Source: Sulfuritalea sp. (lineage in GTDB: Bacteria > Pseudomonadota > Gammaproteobacteria > Burkholderiales > Rhodocyclaceae). From it: a DNA stretch of 46,931 nucleotides. Below the pieces are notes generated by a model. That model did no database searches and was not told the DNA's origin. It saw only the letters and a list, made by a program, of their open reading frames with translations. This document shows, one piece after another, positions 1 through 8,004 of the stretch (position 1 is its first letter; each line of letters begins with the position of its first letter). A program made the position numbers and the translations under genes. The DNA is taken from assembly GCA_030680805.1 (NCBI GenBank), contig JAUXUK010000068.1:1-46931 (forward strand), given 5' to 3'.

Positions 1-220
1 GGGCTTGTGTGAATGTGTTCATGGCTCTGCTCCTTGGGTAACGAGGCGGATTGCCTCATTCCCAACATAGCCAGAACACTGTTTCAGCCTACCTCCAATG
101 CAACAGCGGAGCTCCCATTACCGCGCGAGCGGTTTAGTCCACTGGCCGATTTCAGCCTCGGAAAAAGTCGGCGCTGGCGAAACGGCGACGCAGGCGCCGG
201 ACTTCCCGCACGAGTAATCT
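1..220. other. Non-coding left edge of the window
   Basis: No convincing gene lies here. The reading frames that cross it are arginine/proline-rich shadows of the leftward hydrolase gene. It holds one copy of the 25-bp dispersed repeat (163-187) just beyond the stop codon of the neighbouring gene. No clear terminator hairpin with a T run was seen. Confidence 0.5.
163..187 (+). repeat. 25-bp dispersed repeat, copy 1
   Basis: AAAAGTCGGCGCTGGC, then gaa, then ACGGCG. It matches the consensus at all 22 fixed positions and lies in non-coding DNA downstream of the alpha/beta hydrolase gene. It is one of eight copies recognised in the window. Confidence 0.8.
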
Positions 221-1135
221 CTAGGTCGCGCCGGACCGGGCGGCCCCGTCCCCGCCCGCGCTGCGATCGCAATGATCGGCGATGGTCTGCGCCAGCCTCG
301 GCATCAGGGCCTCGGGGAAATCGTGGCCCATGCCATCGATCACCTCGAGCTTCGCGCCGGGAATGTTCTGCGCGGTATCGCGGCCGGCGGCGATCGGCAC
401 CAGCGGATCGTCGGCGCCGTGGATCACCAGGGTCGGCGCGGCAATGGTGTGCAGCAGCTTGCGCCGGTCGCCCGAGGCGATGATGGCCAGCAGCTGGCGC
501 GCGGTGCCGGCCGGCTCGTAGGCGCGGCGCACGCTGCGGCCGATGCGGCTGCGCAACTCTTCCTTGCTTGACGGGTAGGCCGGACTGCCGATCACGCCGA
601 ACATTTCGACCATGTATTCGGTAACCGACTCGGGATCCTTGGGGTTGGATGGTCGGCTCAGCAGTACCTTGCGCGCCGGCTTGGTCGGCTTCGAGACTTT
701 GCGGTTGCCGGAGGTGGACATGATCGAGGTGAGGCTCAGCACGCGCTGCGGGAATTTTGCCGCCAGCACCTGGGCGATCATGCCGCCCATCGAGGCGCCG
801 ACGATATGCGCTTGCTGCAGCCCAAGCTTGTCCATCAGGCCGATGGTGTCGCCGGCCATGTCCTCCAGCGTATAGGGCGTGCGCACCGGCAGGCCGAGGG
901 CCGAGGCAGCCATGGCGAGCAGGAGGTTGGTCCGCTTCTTCCCCGGTGCGCGCCCCGAGAGTCCGCAGTCGCGATTGTCGAACCGCACGACGCGATAGCC
1001 GCGCGCCACGAGTTCGTTGCAGAAAACATCGGGCCAGGCCATCAGTTGCATGCCCAAGCCCATGATGAGCACGATGGCCGGATGCTGCGGATCGCCGAGC
1101 GATTCGTACTCGATGTGCAGCGGAGCGGCCGTCAT
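221..1135 (-). CDS. Alpha/beta hydrolase (esterase/lipase-like)
   Basis: A 304-residue cytoplasmic alpha/beta hydrolase with no signal peptide. The nucleophile elbow G-A-S-M-G-G puts the catalytic serine near residue 115. The acid lies in HGADDPLVP (D242/D243) and the histidine in GMGHD (H271). An early LIMGLGMQL stretch forms the oxyanion region. This arrangement is common in esterases and polyketide-type hydrolases, so the substrate cannot be named. It is the last gene of a leftward four-gene operon and starts three bases after the stop of the preceding acyltransferase, so translational coupling is likely. The partnership with two WS/DGAT enzymes suggests hydrolysis of an ester or acyl substrate; that is inference. 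The C-terminal 15 or so residues are Gly/Ala-rich and probably disordered. Confidence 0.9.
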   Translation of the reverse strand: MTAAPLHIEYESLGDPQHPAIVLIMGLGMQLMAWPDVFCNELVARGYRVVRFDNRDCGLSGRAPGKKRTNLLLAMAASALGLPVRTPYTLEDMAGDTIGLMDKLGLQQAHIVGASMGGMIAQVLAAKFPQRVLSLTSIMSTSGNRKVSKPTKPARKVLLSRPSNPKDPESVTEYMVEMFGVIGSPAYPSSKEELRSRIGRSVRRAYEPAGTARQLLAIIASGDRRKLLHTIAAPTLVIHGADDPLVPIAAGRDTAQNIPGAKLEVIDGMGHDFPEALMPRLAQTIADHCDRSAGGDGAARSGAT

Positions 1136-1138
1136 CGC

Positions 1139-2683
1139 TCAGTGCGCCGCGGCGCGCGCAACCGGCTTGCGCCGCGGAGTCTTCGGCAATGGCGCGATGG
1201 CGCGGCGCGGCTTGTTGGCCGCTGCCGGCCGCGCCTTGCGCTGCGGCGCCTTGATCAAGGTCGGCCGCACCAGCGCAAGGTATTCCTGGAAGCTGTCGCG
1301 CAGGCACTGGGCGAACACTTGCGGATCGGGCAGTTGTTCGTAGCAGGCGGTGAATGAAATGATCATCATGTCATGGTAGCTGGTCACCGAAAACACCAGG
1401 CCCATGCCGTCGGAGATTGGCATGATCGCCGACAGGTAGGTCAGTCGCGCGCCGTGCAGGTACAGCGGCGCCTGCGGCCCGGGGACATTGGCGATGGCGC
1501 AGTTGGCCAGCGGCGCCCAGTCGCCGAGCAGGGCCGAGGCCGAACGCAGCATCTTGCTGGTGGCGGCAATCGCGGCCGAGGGCGCATGTTCGGCGAGGTC
1601 GATCAGCTCACGCGCGCTGACGGCCTGCGCCATGATGTCCGATGAGGAACTGGTGGTTTGGATCGCGACCAGGCGCTCGACCGGATCGGCGATGTCGGTG
1701 CCGAGTTCCAGGCGCACCCAGGAAAAGCTCGCCGGTCCGGCGGCGTCGCCCGCTTTGTCACTCTTCGAACGCACGGCAATCGGCGCCGCGGCGACCAGGC
1801 TGTCGTCGGGCAGTTCGCCCTGCATGTCGAGGTAGCGCCGCAGGGCGCCGGCGCACACGGCGAGCACGACGTCATTGACCGTGGCGCCGGGTGCGAGGCC
1901 GCGAATCGCCTTGAAATCCTTCATCGCAAAACGGCGCGTTTCGAACACGCGATGCGGCGACACTTCGCTGTTGAATCGCGTCAGGGGAAACTCGTGCGGC
2001 CGGCCGAGGAATTCGCCGACGAAGGTTCGCGTGGCGGACTTCAGCGTGGTCCAGCTGCGCGCCAGCGGCTGCGCCATGCGCAGCGGGAAGGTGGCGACAT
2101 TGAAACCGGCGCGCACCAGAAGGTTCAGGCTTCCCGGCGCATCCTCGGGGAACCACGGCTCGGCTGGAGCAGGCGGCGGTGAATCGGGCGAGAGATCGTG
2201 CAGCAGGGCGGTGATCTCGTTGTGGCGCGCGACATCGATCGCGGCGTGATGTATCTTCAGCAGCACGGCGAAACTGCCCACCGGCAGATCGAGGAAGCTG
2301 TCGAGACCTTCGATCACGTACATTTCCCACAGCGGGCGCTGCAGGTCGAGCGGGCGGGCGTGGATGCGCGCGGACTGGATGCAGAACTGGCGCCAGTCGC
2401 CGGGCTTGGGCAGGGCGATGTGGCGCACGTGGTATTCGATGTCGAAGTTCTCGTCCTCGATCCAGTACGGGTAGTCGATGTCCAGCGGCACGCGCAGGAT
2501 CTTCTGGCGGAACACCGGCAGGCGGCTGAGGCGGCTCTCGACATGCGTCAGGATCTGCTTGAAGCGGACCATGCCGCCGGGCGCGGTGGACTGGTCGTAG
2601 ATATGCAGCAGGGTTACGTTCGAGTTGGCGTGGGCGCTGTCCGAATAGATGTACGCCGCATCGTGTTCAGTGAGTTGTCGCAT
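1139..2683 (-). CDS. WS/DGAT-family wax ester synthase/diacylglycerol acyltransferase, variant active site
   Basis: A 514-residue member of the WS/DGAT family, which transfers acyl groups from acyl-CoA to fatty alcohols or diacylglycerol. The catalytic motif is HHAAIDV at residues 145-151; the family consensus is HHxxxDG, so the final glycine is valine here. The second family signature, N-V-P-G-P, is present in the C-terminal half (CAIANVPGPQAPLYL). The ATG at 2683 is chosen because AAGGAAT precedes it at good spacing; a longer frame from 2725 would overlap the upstream gene. The C-terminus ends in an Arg/Lys/Ala/Pro-rich tail. It is the third gene of the leftward operon. The glycine change may alter activity or specificity, so in vivo wax ester or TAG synthesis is not certain. 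Confidence 0.9.
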   Translation of the reverse strand: MRQLTEHDAAYIYSDSAHANSNVTLLHIYDQSTAPGGMVRFKQILTHVESRLSRLPVFRQKILRVPLDIDYPYWIEDENFDIEYHVRHIALPKPGDWRQFCIQSARIHARPLDLQRPLWEMYVIEGLDSFLDLPVGSFAVLLKIHHAAIDVARHNEITALLHDLSPDSPPPAPAEPWFPEDAPGSLNLLVRAGFNVATFPLRMAQPLARSWTTLKSATRTFVGEFLGRPHEFPLTRFNSEVSPHRVFETRRFAMKDFKAIRGLAPGATVNDVVLAVCAGALRRYLDMQGELPDDSLVAAAPIAVRSKSDKAGDAAGPASFSWVRLELGTDIADPVERLVAIQTTSSSSDIMAQAVSARELIDLAEHAPSAAIAATSKMLRSASALLGDWAPLANCAIANVPGPQAPLYLHGARLTYLSAIMPISDGMGLVFSVTSYHDMMIISFTACYEQLPDPQVFAQCLRDSFQEYLALVRPTLIKAPQRKARPAAANKPRRAIAPLPKTPRRKPVARAAAH

Positions 2684-2696
2684 GCGATTCCTTGGT

Positions 2697-3542
2697 TCAG
2701 GTAGCGAGGGAAGCCGCGTCGACATGCGACGGGCCCGCGGTCATGTGCCACACGCGCTTGAGCAGACCCTGCGGCCGAAACGGCTGCCAGGCGCCTTCGG
2801 GCTGCGCCAGGCGATCGGCGACGATGGCCAGCACGATGCCGTTGAAGCCCAGCCCGAGATGGCTGCCGGGCACCTGGATGTTTTCGTGGAAGGCCGGGTC
2901 ACCGTCGATGGTGGCTTCCTGCGGCGGCACCACGCCGTCGCCCAGCGAGTAGAGGCAACTGGTTGGCACCGCCAAGCGGCGCTGCTCGCGCAGCGTCTTG
3001 GCGCGCGGCTGCATGACGTGCGCCGCCGCGCCGAGGCGATGGGAGATCAAGCGATACAGCGCCTTCACGGCCGGCGGCGACTGGCTGCCGATCGCGTCGA
3101 CGCTGACCGGGCTGCCCAGCGTGATGATCGAGCGCACGCATTCCAGCGTGCTTTCGGCGCCATAGAGGGAGAACACGCCGCCCAAACTCCAGCCGACCAG
3201 GCTGACCTTGCGCCCGGTGATGTGGTGCAGGTAGCGGATCTTCTGCGGCAGCGCGCTGGCATGCTTGCTGCGAAAGCCGAGGTTGCGCCCGAGGCCCCAG
3301 GTGTGCACTTCGTAGCCCTTGCTCTGCAGGAACAGCCTCAGGGCGATCAGCGACTTTTCGTCGGCCATGAATCCCGGCAGCAGCAGCACCGGATGACCGT
3401 CGCCGTGCGGCGCCTGCATCAGCAGCGGCAGCGAAGCGGGCAGCAGCGCCATTTCGAGCAAGGCGCGCGGCTCCATGATCGAGTTCAGCGGGTGCGGCGA
3501 ACCGACGTGGGCGTGGCGGACAACAGGGCGGCGAGCGGGCAT
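2697..3542 (-). CDS. Alpha/beta hydrolase (lipase-like)
   Basis: A 281-residue alpha/beta hydrolase. The nucleophile elbow is G-W-S-L-G-G with serine near residue 119; the acid is probably in SLGDGVVP and the histidine in VPGSHLGLG near the C-terminus. The VLLLPGF stretch is the usual oxyanion-hole strand. The start at 3542 is uncertain: the ribosome site is weak, and a methionine at 3476 (MEPRALLEM) would give a more compact protein. It lies between two WS/DGAT genes, 12 bases downstream of the first and 13 bases upstream of the ATG of the second, so all three are surely co-transcribed. A role in acylglycerol or wax ester turnover is inferred from that context only. Confidence 0.85.
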   Translation of the reverse strand: MPARRPVVRHAHVGSPHPLNSIMEPRALLEMALLPASLPLLMQAPHGDGHPVLLLPGFMADEKSLIALRLFLQSKGYEVHTWGLGRNLGFRSKHASALPQKIRYLHHITGRKVSLVGWSLGGVFSLYGAESTLECVRSIITLGSPVSVDAIGSQSPPAVKALYRLISHRLGAAAHVMQPRAKTLREQRRLAVPTSCLYSLGDGVVPPQEATIDGDPAFHENIQVPGSHLGLGFNGIVLAIVADRLAQPEGAWQPFRPQGLLKRVWHMTAGPSHVDAASLAT

Positions 3543-3554
3543 GTCAGGTTCCGG

Positions 3555-5162
3555 TTATCCAGCGGCCGCGCTCGCGCGCTTCCGGGTGGCCGGGGCGGCC
3601 GGGTTGACCTTGCTGCGGGCAGCCTTGGGACGGGCCGCAGCGGGCTTCGCCGCTGCCGCCTTGCGCGGTGCTCTTGCCGGTTTCTGCATGTGCTGTTTCA
3701 ATTCCTCGAAGGCATCGAGAAAGTCGTCGGCCAGTTGGCGCGCATCGGGTACCGCACAGCGGGCGACGACGAATCCGAGGCATAAATTACCAGCATAGCC
3801 CATCAGGGTAATGTTGAGGCCGACGCCATGCTCGACGATGGACAGGGGCCAGTAGCCGGTCATGCGCAGGCCGCCCACATAGAGCGGAACCGGCGGCCCC
3901 GGCACGTTGGACACCAGCACGTTGGCCAGCACCGGCAGCGTGTCGACCACGCTGCTGCGGCCATACAGCGAGGCCAGTGCGCCGAGCAGCCAGGGCACGC
4001 CGATCAGCGGGATATCGGTGGGTATCACCGACTTGGCCTGCCGCGCCACCGACTTGGTGGCGCCCGCCGAATCGCGGATCGCCTGCAGGCGCTTCTGCGG
4101 ATCGGCGACGTTGGTCGCCAGATTGACCAGGCTCAGCGTGGCCTGCGTGCGCATCTCGGTGTTGCCCTGCTCGCGCAGCGAGATCGGCATCGAGGCGATC
4201 AGCGCCTTGCGCGGAATCGCGGCGTTGCGCTTGAGATAGCGGCGCAAGGCGCCACTGCACAGCGCCAGCACGACGTCATTGACCGTTGCATCGTTCGCCG
4301 CGGCAATCGCCTTCAGCTCGGCGCGCGGCACCGTTGCCGTGGCGAAGCCGCGCTCGGGAGTGATGGCGATGTTGAAGGGAGTGCGCGGTCCGAAGGAAAT
4401 GCTGCGCTTCAGTTCGCCGAAATCCGCCGCGTGCTCGCTCCCCGTCTTGCCGCGCGCACGACCGGAGGAACTCTTGACCGAATTGCCGACGATCGCTGCC
4501 AAGGTGCGCACCACGCCGGGCAGTTCGCGCACCAGCTTGACGTACTGCGCGGCATCGTGACGGAAAGCCGCCGCGACCAGCGCCAGCGTGCCCGGCTCGG
4601 CAGCGGCCGGCTTTGTCTCGGATGCGGCCGCCCGCGCCTTGCGCTTCGGCGGCGGCACGGCATCCGGCGAGGTATCGAACAAGGCACTCGCCAGCGCGAC
4701 GCCGGCCTGGCCGTCGAGCATGGCGTGGTGAATCTTGAAGTAGTAGGCCTTGTCGCCGCTGGCCAGGCCTTCCAGCACGTACATCATCCACAGTGGGTAC
4801 GAGCGGTCGAGCAGCTCGGCATGCAGGTCGGCCACCACGGCTTCGAGCTGCGCCCAGGTGCCCGGCTTCGGGATGCGCACGCGGCGAATGTGCCGCTCCA
4901 GATCGATCTCATCCTGCAGCCAGACCGGGTTCGCCAGACGCAGCGGCAGGGCCGCCAGGCGACGGCGCAACACCGGCACCATGCGGCTTTCCATCATCTG
5001 CCGGACCGCGGCAAAAAAGTTGCCCTTATAGCCGGGCGGCACCTCGAACAGATGCAGCGAACCGACATGCATCGGCGTCGCTGCGGTTTCCAGATTGAGA
5101 AACGCGCCATCGACACCGCTGAGGGTTTCGATCCCTGATTGCTTCGGGTTCTTCCTGCTCAT
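3555..5162 (-). CDS. WS/DGAT-family wax ester synthase/diacylglycerol acyltransferase
   Basis: A 535-residue WS/DGAT protein with the canonical catalytic motif HHAMLDG at residues 145-151 and the family signature S-N-V-P-G-P in the C-terminal half. Expected role: acyl-CoA-dependent formation of wax esters or triacylglycerol at the inner membrane. The start is the ATG at 5162, preceded by AAAGGGGAGCGC, a strong ribosome site; the longer open frame upstream is non-coding. The last 40 or so residues are Ala/Lys/Pro/Arg-rich, as in bacterial histone-like tails, and are probably disordered. It is the first gene of the leftward operon, divergent from a TetR regulator. It is clearly a paralogue of the second acyltransferase in the same operon, which has lost the motif glycine. 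Confidence 0.92.
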   Translation of the reverse strand: MSRKNPKQSGIETLSGVDGAFLNLETAATPMHVGSLHLFEVPPGYKGNFFAAVRQMMESRMVPVLRRRLAALPLRLANPVWLQDEIDLERHIRRVRIPKPGTWAQLEAVVADLHAELLDRSYPLWMMYVLEGLASGDKAYYFKIHHAMLDGQAGVALASALFDTSPDAVPPPKRKARAAASETKPAAAEPGTLALVAAAFRHDAAQYVKLVRELPGVVRTLAAIVGNSVKSSSGRARGKTGSEHAADFGELKRSISFGPRTPFNIAITPERGFATATVPRAELKAIAAANDATVNDVVLALCSGALRRYLKRNAAIPRKALIASMPISLREQGNTEMRTQATLSLVNLATNVADPQKRLQAIRDSAGATKSVARQAKSVIPTDIPLIGVPWLLGALASLYGRSSVVDTLPVLANVLVSNVPGPPVPLYVGGLRMTGYWPLSIVEHGVGLNITLMGYAGNLCLGFVVARCAVPDARQLADDFLDAFEELKQHMQKPARAPRKAAAAKPAAARPKAARSKVNPAAPATRKRASAAAG

Positions 5163-5227
5163 GCGCTCCCCTTTGACAACATGCAGTATCGGCCCAAGAC
5201 CTGCCGGAAACAAAATCCTACCCACCA

Positions 5228-5256
5228 GTAGAATAGTTTCTACCGCCCAGTATAAT
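5228..5256 (+). promoter_or_regulatory. Divergent promoter region with probable TetR operator
   Basis: The 133-bp gap between the acyltransferase and the TetR gene contains a perfect inverted repeat, GTAGAA-tagt-TTCTAC (5228-5243), followed by a consensus minus-10 box TATAAT (5251-5256) for the rightward operon. The palindrome sits where the minus-35 box would be, as expected for an autorepressor site, and could also block the leftward operon. That the adjacent TetR protein binds here is inference. Confidence 0.6.
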
Positions 5257-5294
5257 CTGCCGCTGATCCCGTTTTTCGTCGCGTCGCAAACCTT

Positions 5295-6026
5295 TTGCCG
5301 CACCCGCCCATGCCCGCCGTCCGCCACTCCGTCAGAGCCGCCAAAGCTACCCCAGCCGCCGCCCCCGCCACCATCCGACCCGCCGAAACGCAGGCCTGCG
5401 CCGACAAGCGCGAGCGCATCCTGGCCGTGGCCGAAGACCTGTTCAACAGCCACGGCTTTGCCGGCACCACGGTGGACATGATCTGCGAGGAACTCGGCGT
5501 CACCAAGCCTTTCGTCTATTACTATTTTCGCGACAAGCACGCGATCGTCGAGACACTGGCCTGGCGCGCCTCGGTCGCCTGCCTGTCGACCATGAAGTTT
5601 CCCGACGACGACCGGCCCGCTCACGCCAAGCTGGCCGAGGGCCTGCAGCGCTGGGTCGCCGCCAGCGTCGCCCACTTCCGCAGCAGCGCACTGGCGTTTC
5701 GCGTAACCGCGTCGCTACGTCCGGAATTTCGCGCCGAACTGCGCGCGCTGGCCAACGACTTCTATGCCGATCTCGGCGCGCTGATGGAAGAAGGCCGCCG
5801 CCAGGGCACGCTGTCCTTCGACGACACCACCGTCACCGCCATGTCGATGGGCGGCGTGGTCGGCTTCATGTACACCTGGTACCGCCCCGACGGCCGCCTG
5901 CCGCCCGACCAGCTGGCCGAGCGGCTGACCGCCACCCTGTTCAAGATGATCGGCCTGCGCCCATCGTCAGCATCGTCAAAGCCGCGCGCTCCCGCGCGCC
6001 ATCACCCACGGAGGACCACCAAATGA
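5295..6026 (+). CDS. TetR/AcrR-family transcriptional regulator
   Basis: A 243-residue regulator. After a Pro/Ala-rich leader of about 35 residues comes a typical TetR helix-turn-helix domain (RERILAVAEDLFNSHGFAGTTVDMI, split by the turn before the recognition helix region KPFVYYYF). The ligand-binding C-terminal domain is of the TetR_C type with no motif that names the ligand. The start could be the ATG at 5295 or at 5310. The stop codon overlaps the start of the SDR gene (ATGA), so it is the first gene of a rightward operon with SDR, MDR and aldehyde dehydrogenase. The divergent layout and the palindrome at 5228-5243 suggest it represses both operons until an acyl, alcohol or aldehyde ligand appears. 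Confidence 0.9.
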   Translation: MPHPPMPAVRHSVRAAKATPAAAPATIRPAETQACADKRERILAVAEDLFNSHGFAGTTVDMICEELGVTKPFVYYYFRDKHAIVETLAWRASVACLSTMKFPDDDRPAHAKLAEGLQRWVAASVAHFRSSALAFRVTASLRPEFRAELRALANDFYADLGALMEEGRRQGTLSFDDTTVTAMSMGGVVGFMYTWYRPDGRLPPDQLAERLTATLFKMIGLRPSSASSKPRAPARHHPRRTTK

Positions 6027-6862
6027 AGCAATTCAGCGGCCGCACCGCGGTCATCACCGGCGCCGCCAGCGGCATCGGCCTCGAACTGGCACGGCGCGCC
6101 GCCGCGGAAGGCATGAACCTGGTGCTGGCCGACATCGAATACGCGCGCCTCGAAGAATCGGCGGCGACGCTGGGCCTGCCGGCCGAGCGCCTGCTGCTGC
6201 AACGCACTGACGTCAGCCGCGAAGCCGAAATCGCCGCGCTGGCCGAGGCTGCCTTCGCCCGCTTCGGCGGCGTGCATCTGCTGTGCAACAACGCCGGCGT
6301 CGGCCTCACCCGCGTCACCTGGGAACATTCCACGGCCGACTGGGAATGGGTACTGGGCGTCAATCTGTGGAGCGTGATCCACGGCATCCAGCACTTCCTG
6401 CCGAAGATGCTGGAACAGGGCGACGAAGGCCACATCGTGAATACCTCGTCGGTCGCCGGCCTGTTGTCCACGCCCGGCATGGCCGCCTACAACGTCAGCA
6501 AGCACGGCGTGGTGACATTGTCCGAAACGCTCTATGGCGAGTTGCTGGCCGCCAAGGCGAAGGTTGGTGTCTCGGTGCTGTGCCCGGCCTGGGTGCCCAC
6601 CGGCATCCATCAGTCCTCGCGCAACCGGCAGGACCGTTTCGGTTCCGCCGCGCCGGCCGCCGGTCTTTCGGCTGCCTACGAAGAGCGCATGGGCCAGGCC
6701 GTCAAGTCTGGCCGCCTGACCGCCGCCGACATGGCCAGCGAGGTCTTCGCTGCCGTCGGCGAAGGGCGCTTCTACGTGATCCCCCACCGCAAGATCAACA
6801 ACGCCATCCAGCTGCGCACGGACGACATCATGAACCTGCGCAATCCCACGCCGCTGGCATAA
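6023..6862 (+). CDS. Short-chain dehydrogenase/reductase
   Basis: A 279-residue classical SDR. The cofactor motif is T-G-A-A-S-G-I-G at residues 12-19, NNAG near residue 89-92, and the catalytic set is S142/S143, Y156 and K160 (YNVSK). The acidic residue after the second strand (LADIE) suggests NAD(H) preference. It overlaps the TetR stop by four bases. The substrate cannot be read from the sequence; with a quinone-oxidoreductase-like enzyme, an aldehyde dehydrogenase and two acyltransferases nearby, oxidation or reduction of a medium- or long-chain alcohol or aldehyde is plausible but inferred. Confidence 0.92.
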   Translation: MKQFSGRTAVITGAASGIGLELARRAAAEGMNLVLADIEYARLEESAATLGLPAERLLLQRTDVSREAEIAALAEAAFARFGGVHLLCNNAGVGLTRVTWEHSTADWEWVLGVNLWSVIHGIQHFLPKMLEQGDEGHIVNTSSVAGLLSTPGMAAYNVSKHGVVTLSETLYGELLAAKAKVGVSVLCPAWVPTGIHQSSRNRQDRFGSAAPAAGLSAAYEERMGQAVKSGRLTAADMASEVFAAVGEGRFYVIPHRKINNAIQLRTDDIMNLRNPTPLA

Positions 6863-6885
6863 CCATAAAAAAGGAAATCCCCCCA

Positions 6886-7875
6886 ATGAAAGCCCTGCTC
6901 TGCGAAGCCTTCGGTCCGATCGACAATCTCGTCGTCAAGGACATCCCCTCCCCCGTGCCCGGCCCGAAGCAACTGCTGGTCGAAGTCCACGCCGCCGCGG
7001 TCAACTTTCCCGATGCGCTGATGGTGCAGGGCCTCTACCAGGTCAAGCCGCCGCTGCCCTTCACGCCGGGCGCCGAGATTTCCGGCATCGTCAAGTCGGT
7101 CGGCGCCGAGGTGAAGCACTACAAGGCCGGCGACCGCGTCATCGCGCTGACCAGCACCGGCGGCTTCGCCGAGGAATGCATCGTCGAGTCGGCCAAGGCG
7201 ATGCCTCTGCCGCCGGGCATGGATTTCGACACCGGCGCGGCGCTGGTGCTGACCTACTGCACCTCGCTGCACGGCCTCAAGGACTGCGGCCACCTGAAGG
7301 CCGGCGAAACTTTGGTGGTGCTGGGTGCCGCCGGTGGCGTCGGCATCTCGGCCATCGAGATCGGCAAGGCCATGGGCGCCCGCGTGATCGCCGCGGCCTC
7401 CAGCGATGACAAGCTGGAACTGTGCAGAAAAGTCGGCGCTGACGAGACGGTGAATTACTCGACCGAAAACCCGATGTACCTGCGGGACCGCATCAACGAA
7501 CTCACCGGCGGCAAAGGCGCGGACGTGGTCTACGACCCGGTCGGCGGCCCTTACACCGAGCCGGCAGTGCGTGCCCTGGCCTGGCGCGGACGCCTGCTGA
7601 TCATCGGTTTCGCCGCCGGCGAGATTCCGAAGATCCCGCTCAACCTGGCCCTGCTCAAGGAGCGCTCGCTGATCGGTGTGTATTGGGGCGATTCGACCAA
7701 GCACGACCCGACCGGCCACCTCGCCAACCTGCATCAGCTCCACGAATGGTTCGCCGCCGGCAAGATTCGCCCCGTCGTCAGCGAACGCTTTCCGCTTGCC
7801 GCTGCAAAGGATGCCATCGCGAGCATCGCCAACCGCCAGGTCAAGGGCAAGATCGTGGTAGTGCCCAACGGCTAG
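6886..7875 (+). CDS. NADPH:quinone oxidoreductase-like MDR protein
   Basis: A 329-residue zinc-free medium-chain dehydrogenase/reductase. The N-terminal GroES-like domain covers roughly residues 1-130, followed by the nucleotide-binding motif G-A-A-G-G-V-G near residue 150. The catalytic zinc ligands of alcohol dehydrogenases are absent, which places it with the QOR/enoyl reductase branch. The start is the ATG at 6886, preceded by AAAAAGGAAATC; longer frames upstream overlap the SDR. It lies 23 bases after the SDR gene in the TetR-led operon. A divergent copy of the dispersed 25-bp repeat (7428-7452) coincides with the codons for K-V-G-A-D-E-T-V, a segment that is also normal for the family. 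Confidence 0.92.
   Translation: MKALLCEAFGPIDNLVVKDIPSPVPGPKQLLVEVHAAAVNFPDALMVQGLYQVKPPLPFTPGAEISGIVKSVGAEVKHYKAGDRVIALTSTGGFAEECIVESAKAMPLPPGMDFDTGAALVLTYCTSLHGLKDCGHLKAGETLVVLGAAGGVGISAIEIGKAMGARVIAAASSDDKLELCRKVGADETVNYSTENPMYLRDRINELTGGKGADVVYDPVGGPYTEPAVRALAWRGRLLIIGFAAGEIPKIPLNLALLKERSLIGVYWGDSTKHDPTGHLANLHQLHEWFAAGKIRPVVSERFPLAAAKDAIASIANRQVKGKIVVVPNG
7428..7452 (+). repeat. 25-bp dispersed repeat, copy 2 (divergent)
   Basis: AAAAGTCGGCGCTGAC, gag, ACGGTG: two mismatches to the consensus. It lies inside the MDR gene in a segment (KVGADETV) that family members normally have, so it may be chance convergence through codon use rather than an insertion. Confidence 0.45.
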
Positions 7876-7896
7876 CAAACACCGAACCACCCCATT

Positions 7897-7967
7897 CGTC
7901 ATTCCGGCGGACGCCGGAATCCAGTGGACTCACGAGCCTGGACCCCGGCTTTCGCCGGGGTGACGAA
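7897..7967. repeat. Intergenic REP-like pair of hairpins
   Basis: Two stem-loops in mirror order: CGTCATTCCGGCG...CGCCGGAAT then CCCCGGC-tttc-GCCGGGG followed by TGACGA. The right half is approximately the reverse complement of the left half, so the whole 71 bp can fold as one long cruciform. This is the widespread proteobacterial GTCATTCCGGCG type of palindromic repeat. It sits between the MDR and aldehyde dehydrogenase genes of one operon and could attenuate or stabilise the transcript there. Confidence 0.8.
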
Positions 7968-8004
7968 GCTTTAGACAATCCCCAAGCAAGGAGCAAGGAA
8001 CAAC

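Noticed and set aside
84..1307. 407-codon minus-strand frame covering the first hydrolase
   Set aside because: Arg/Ala-rich shadow of the real hydrolase in another frame.
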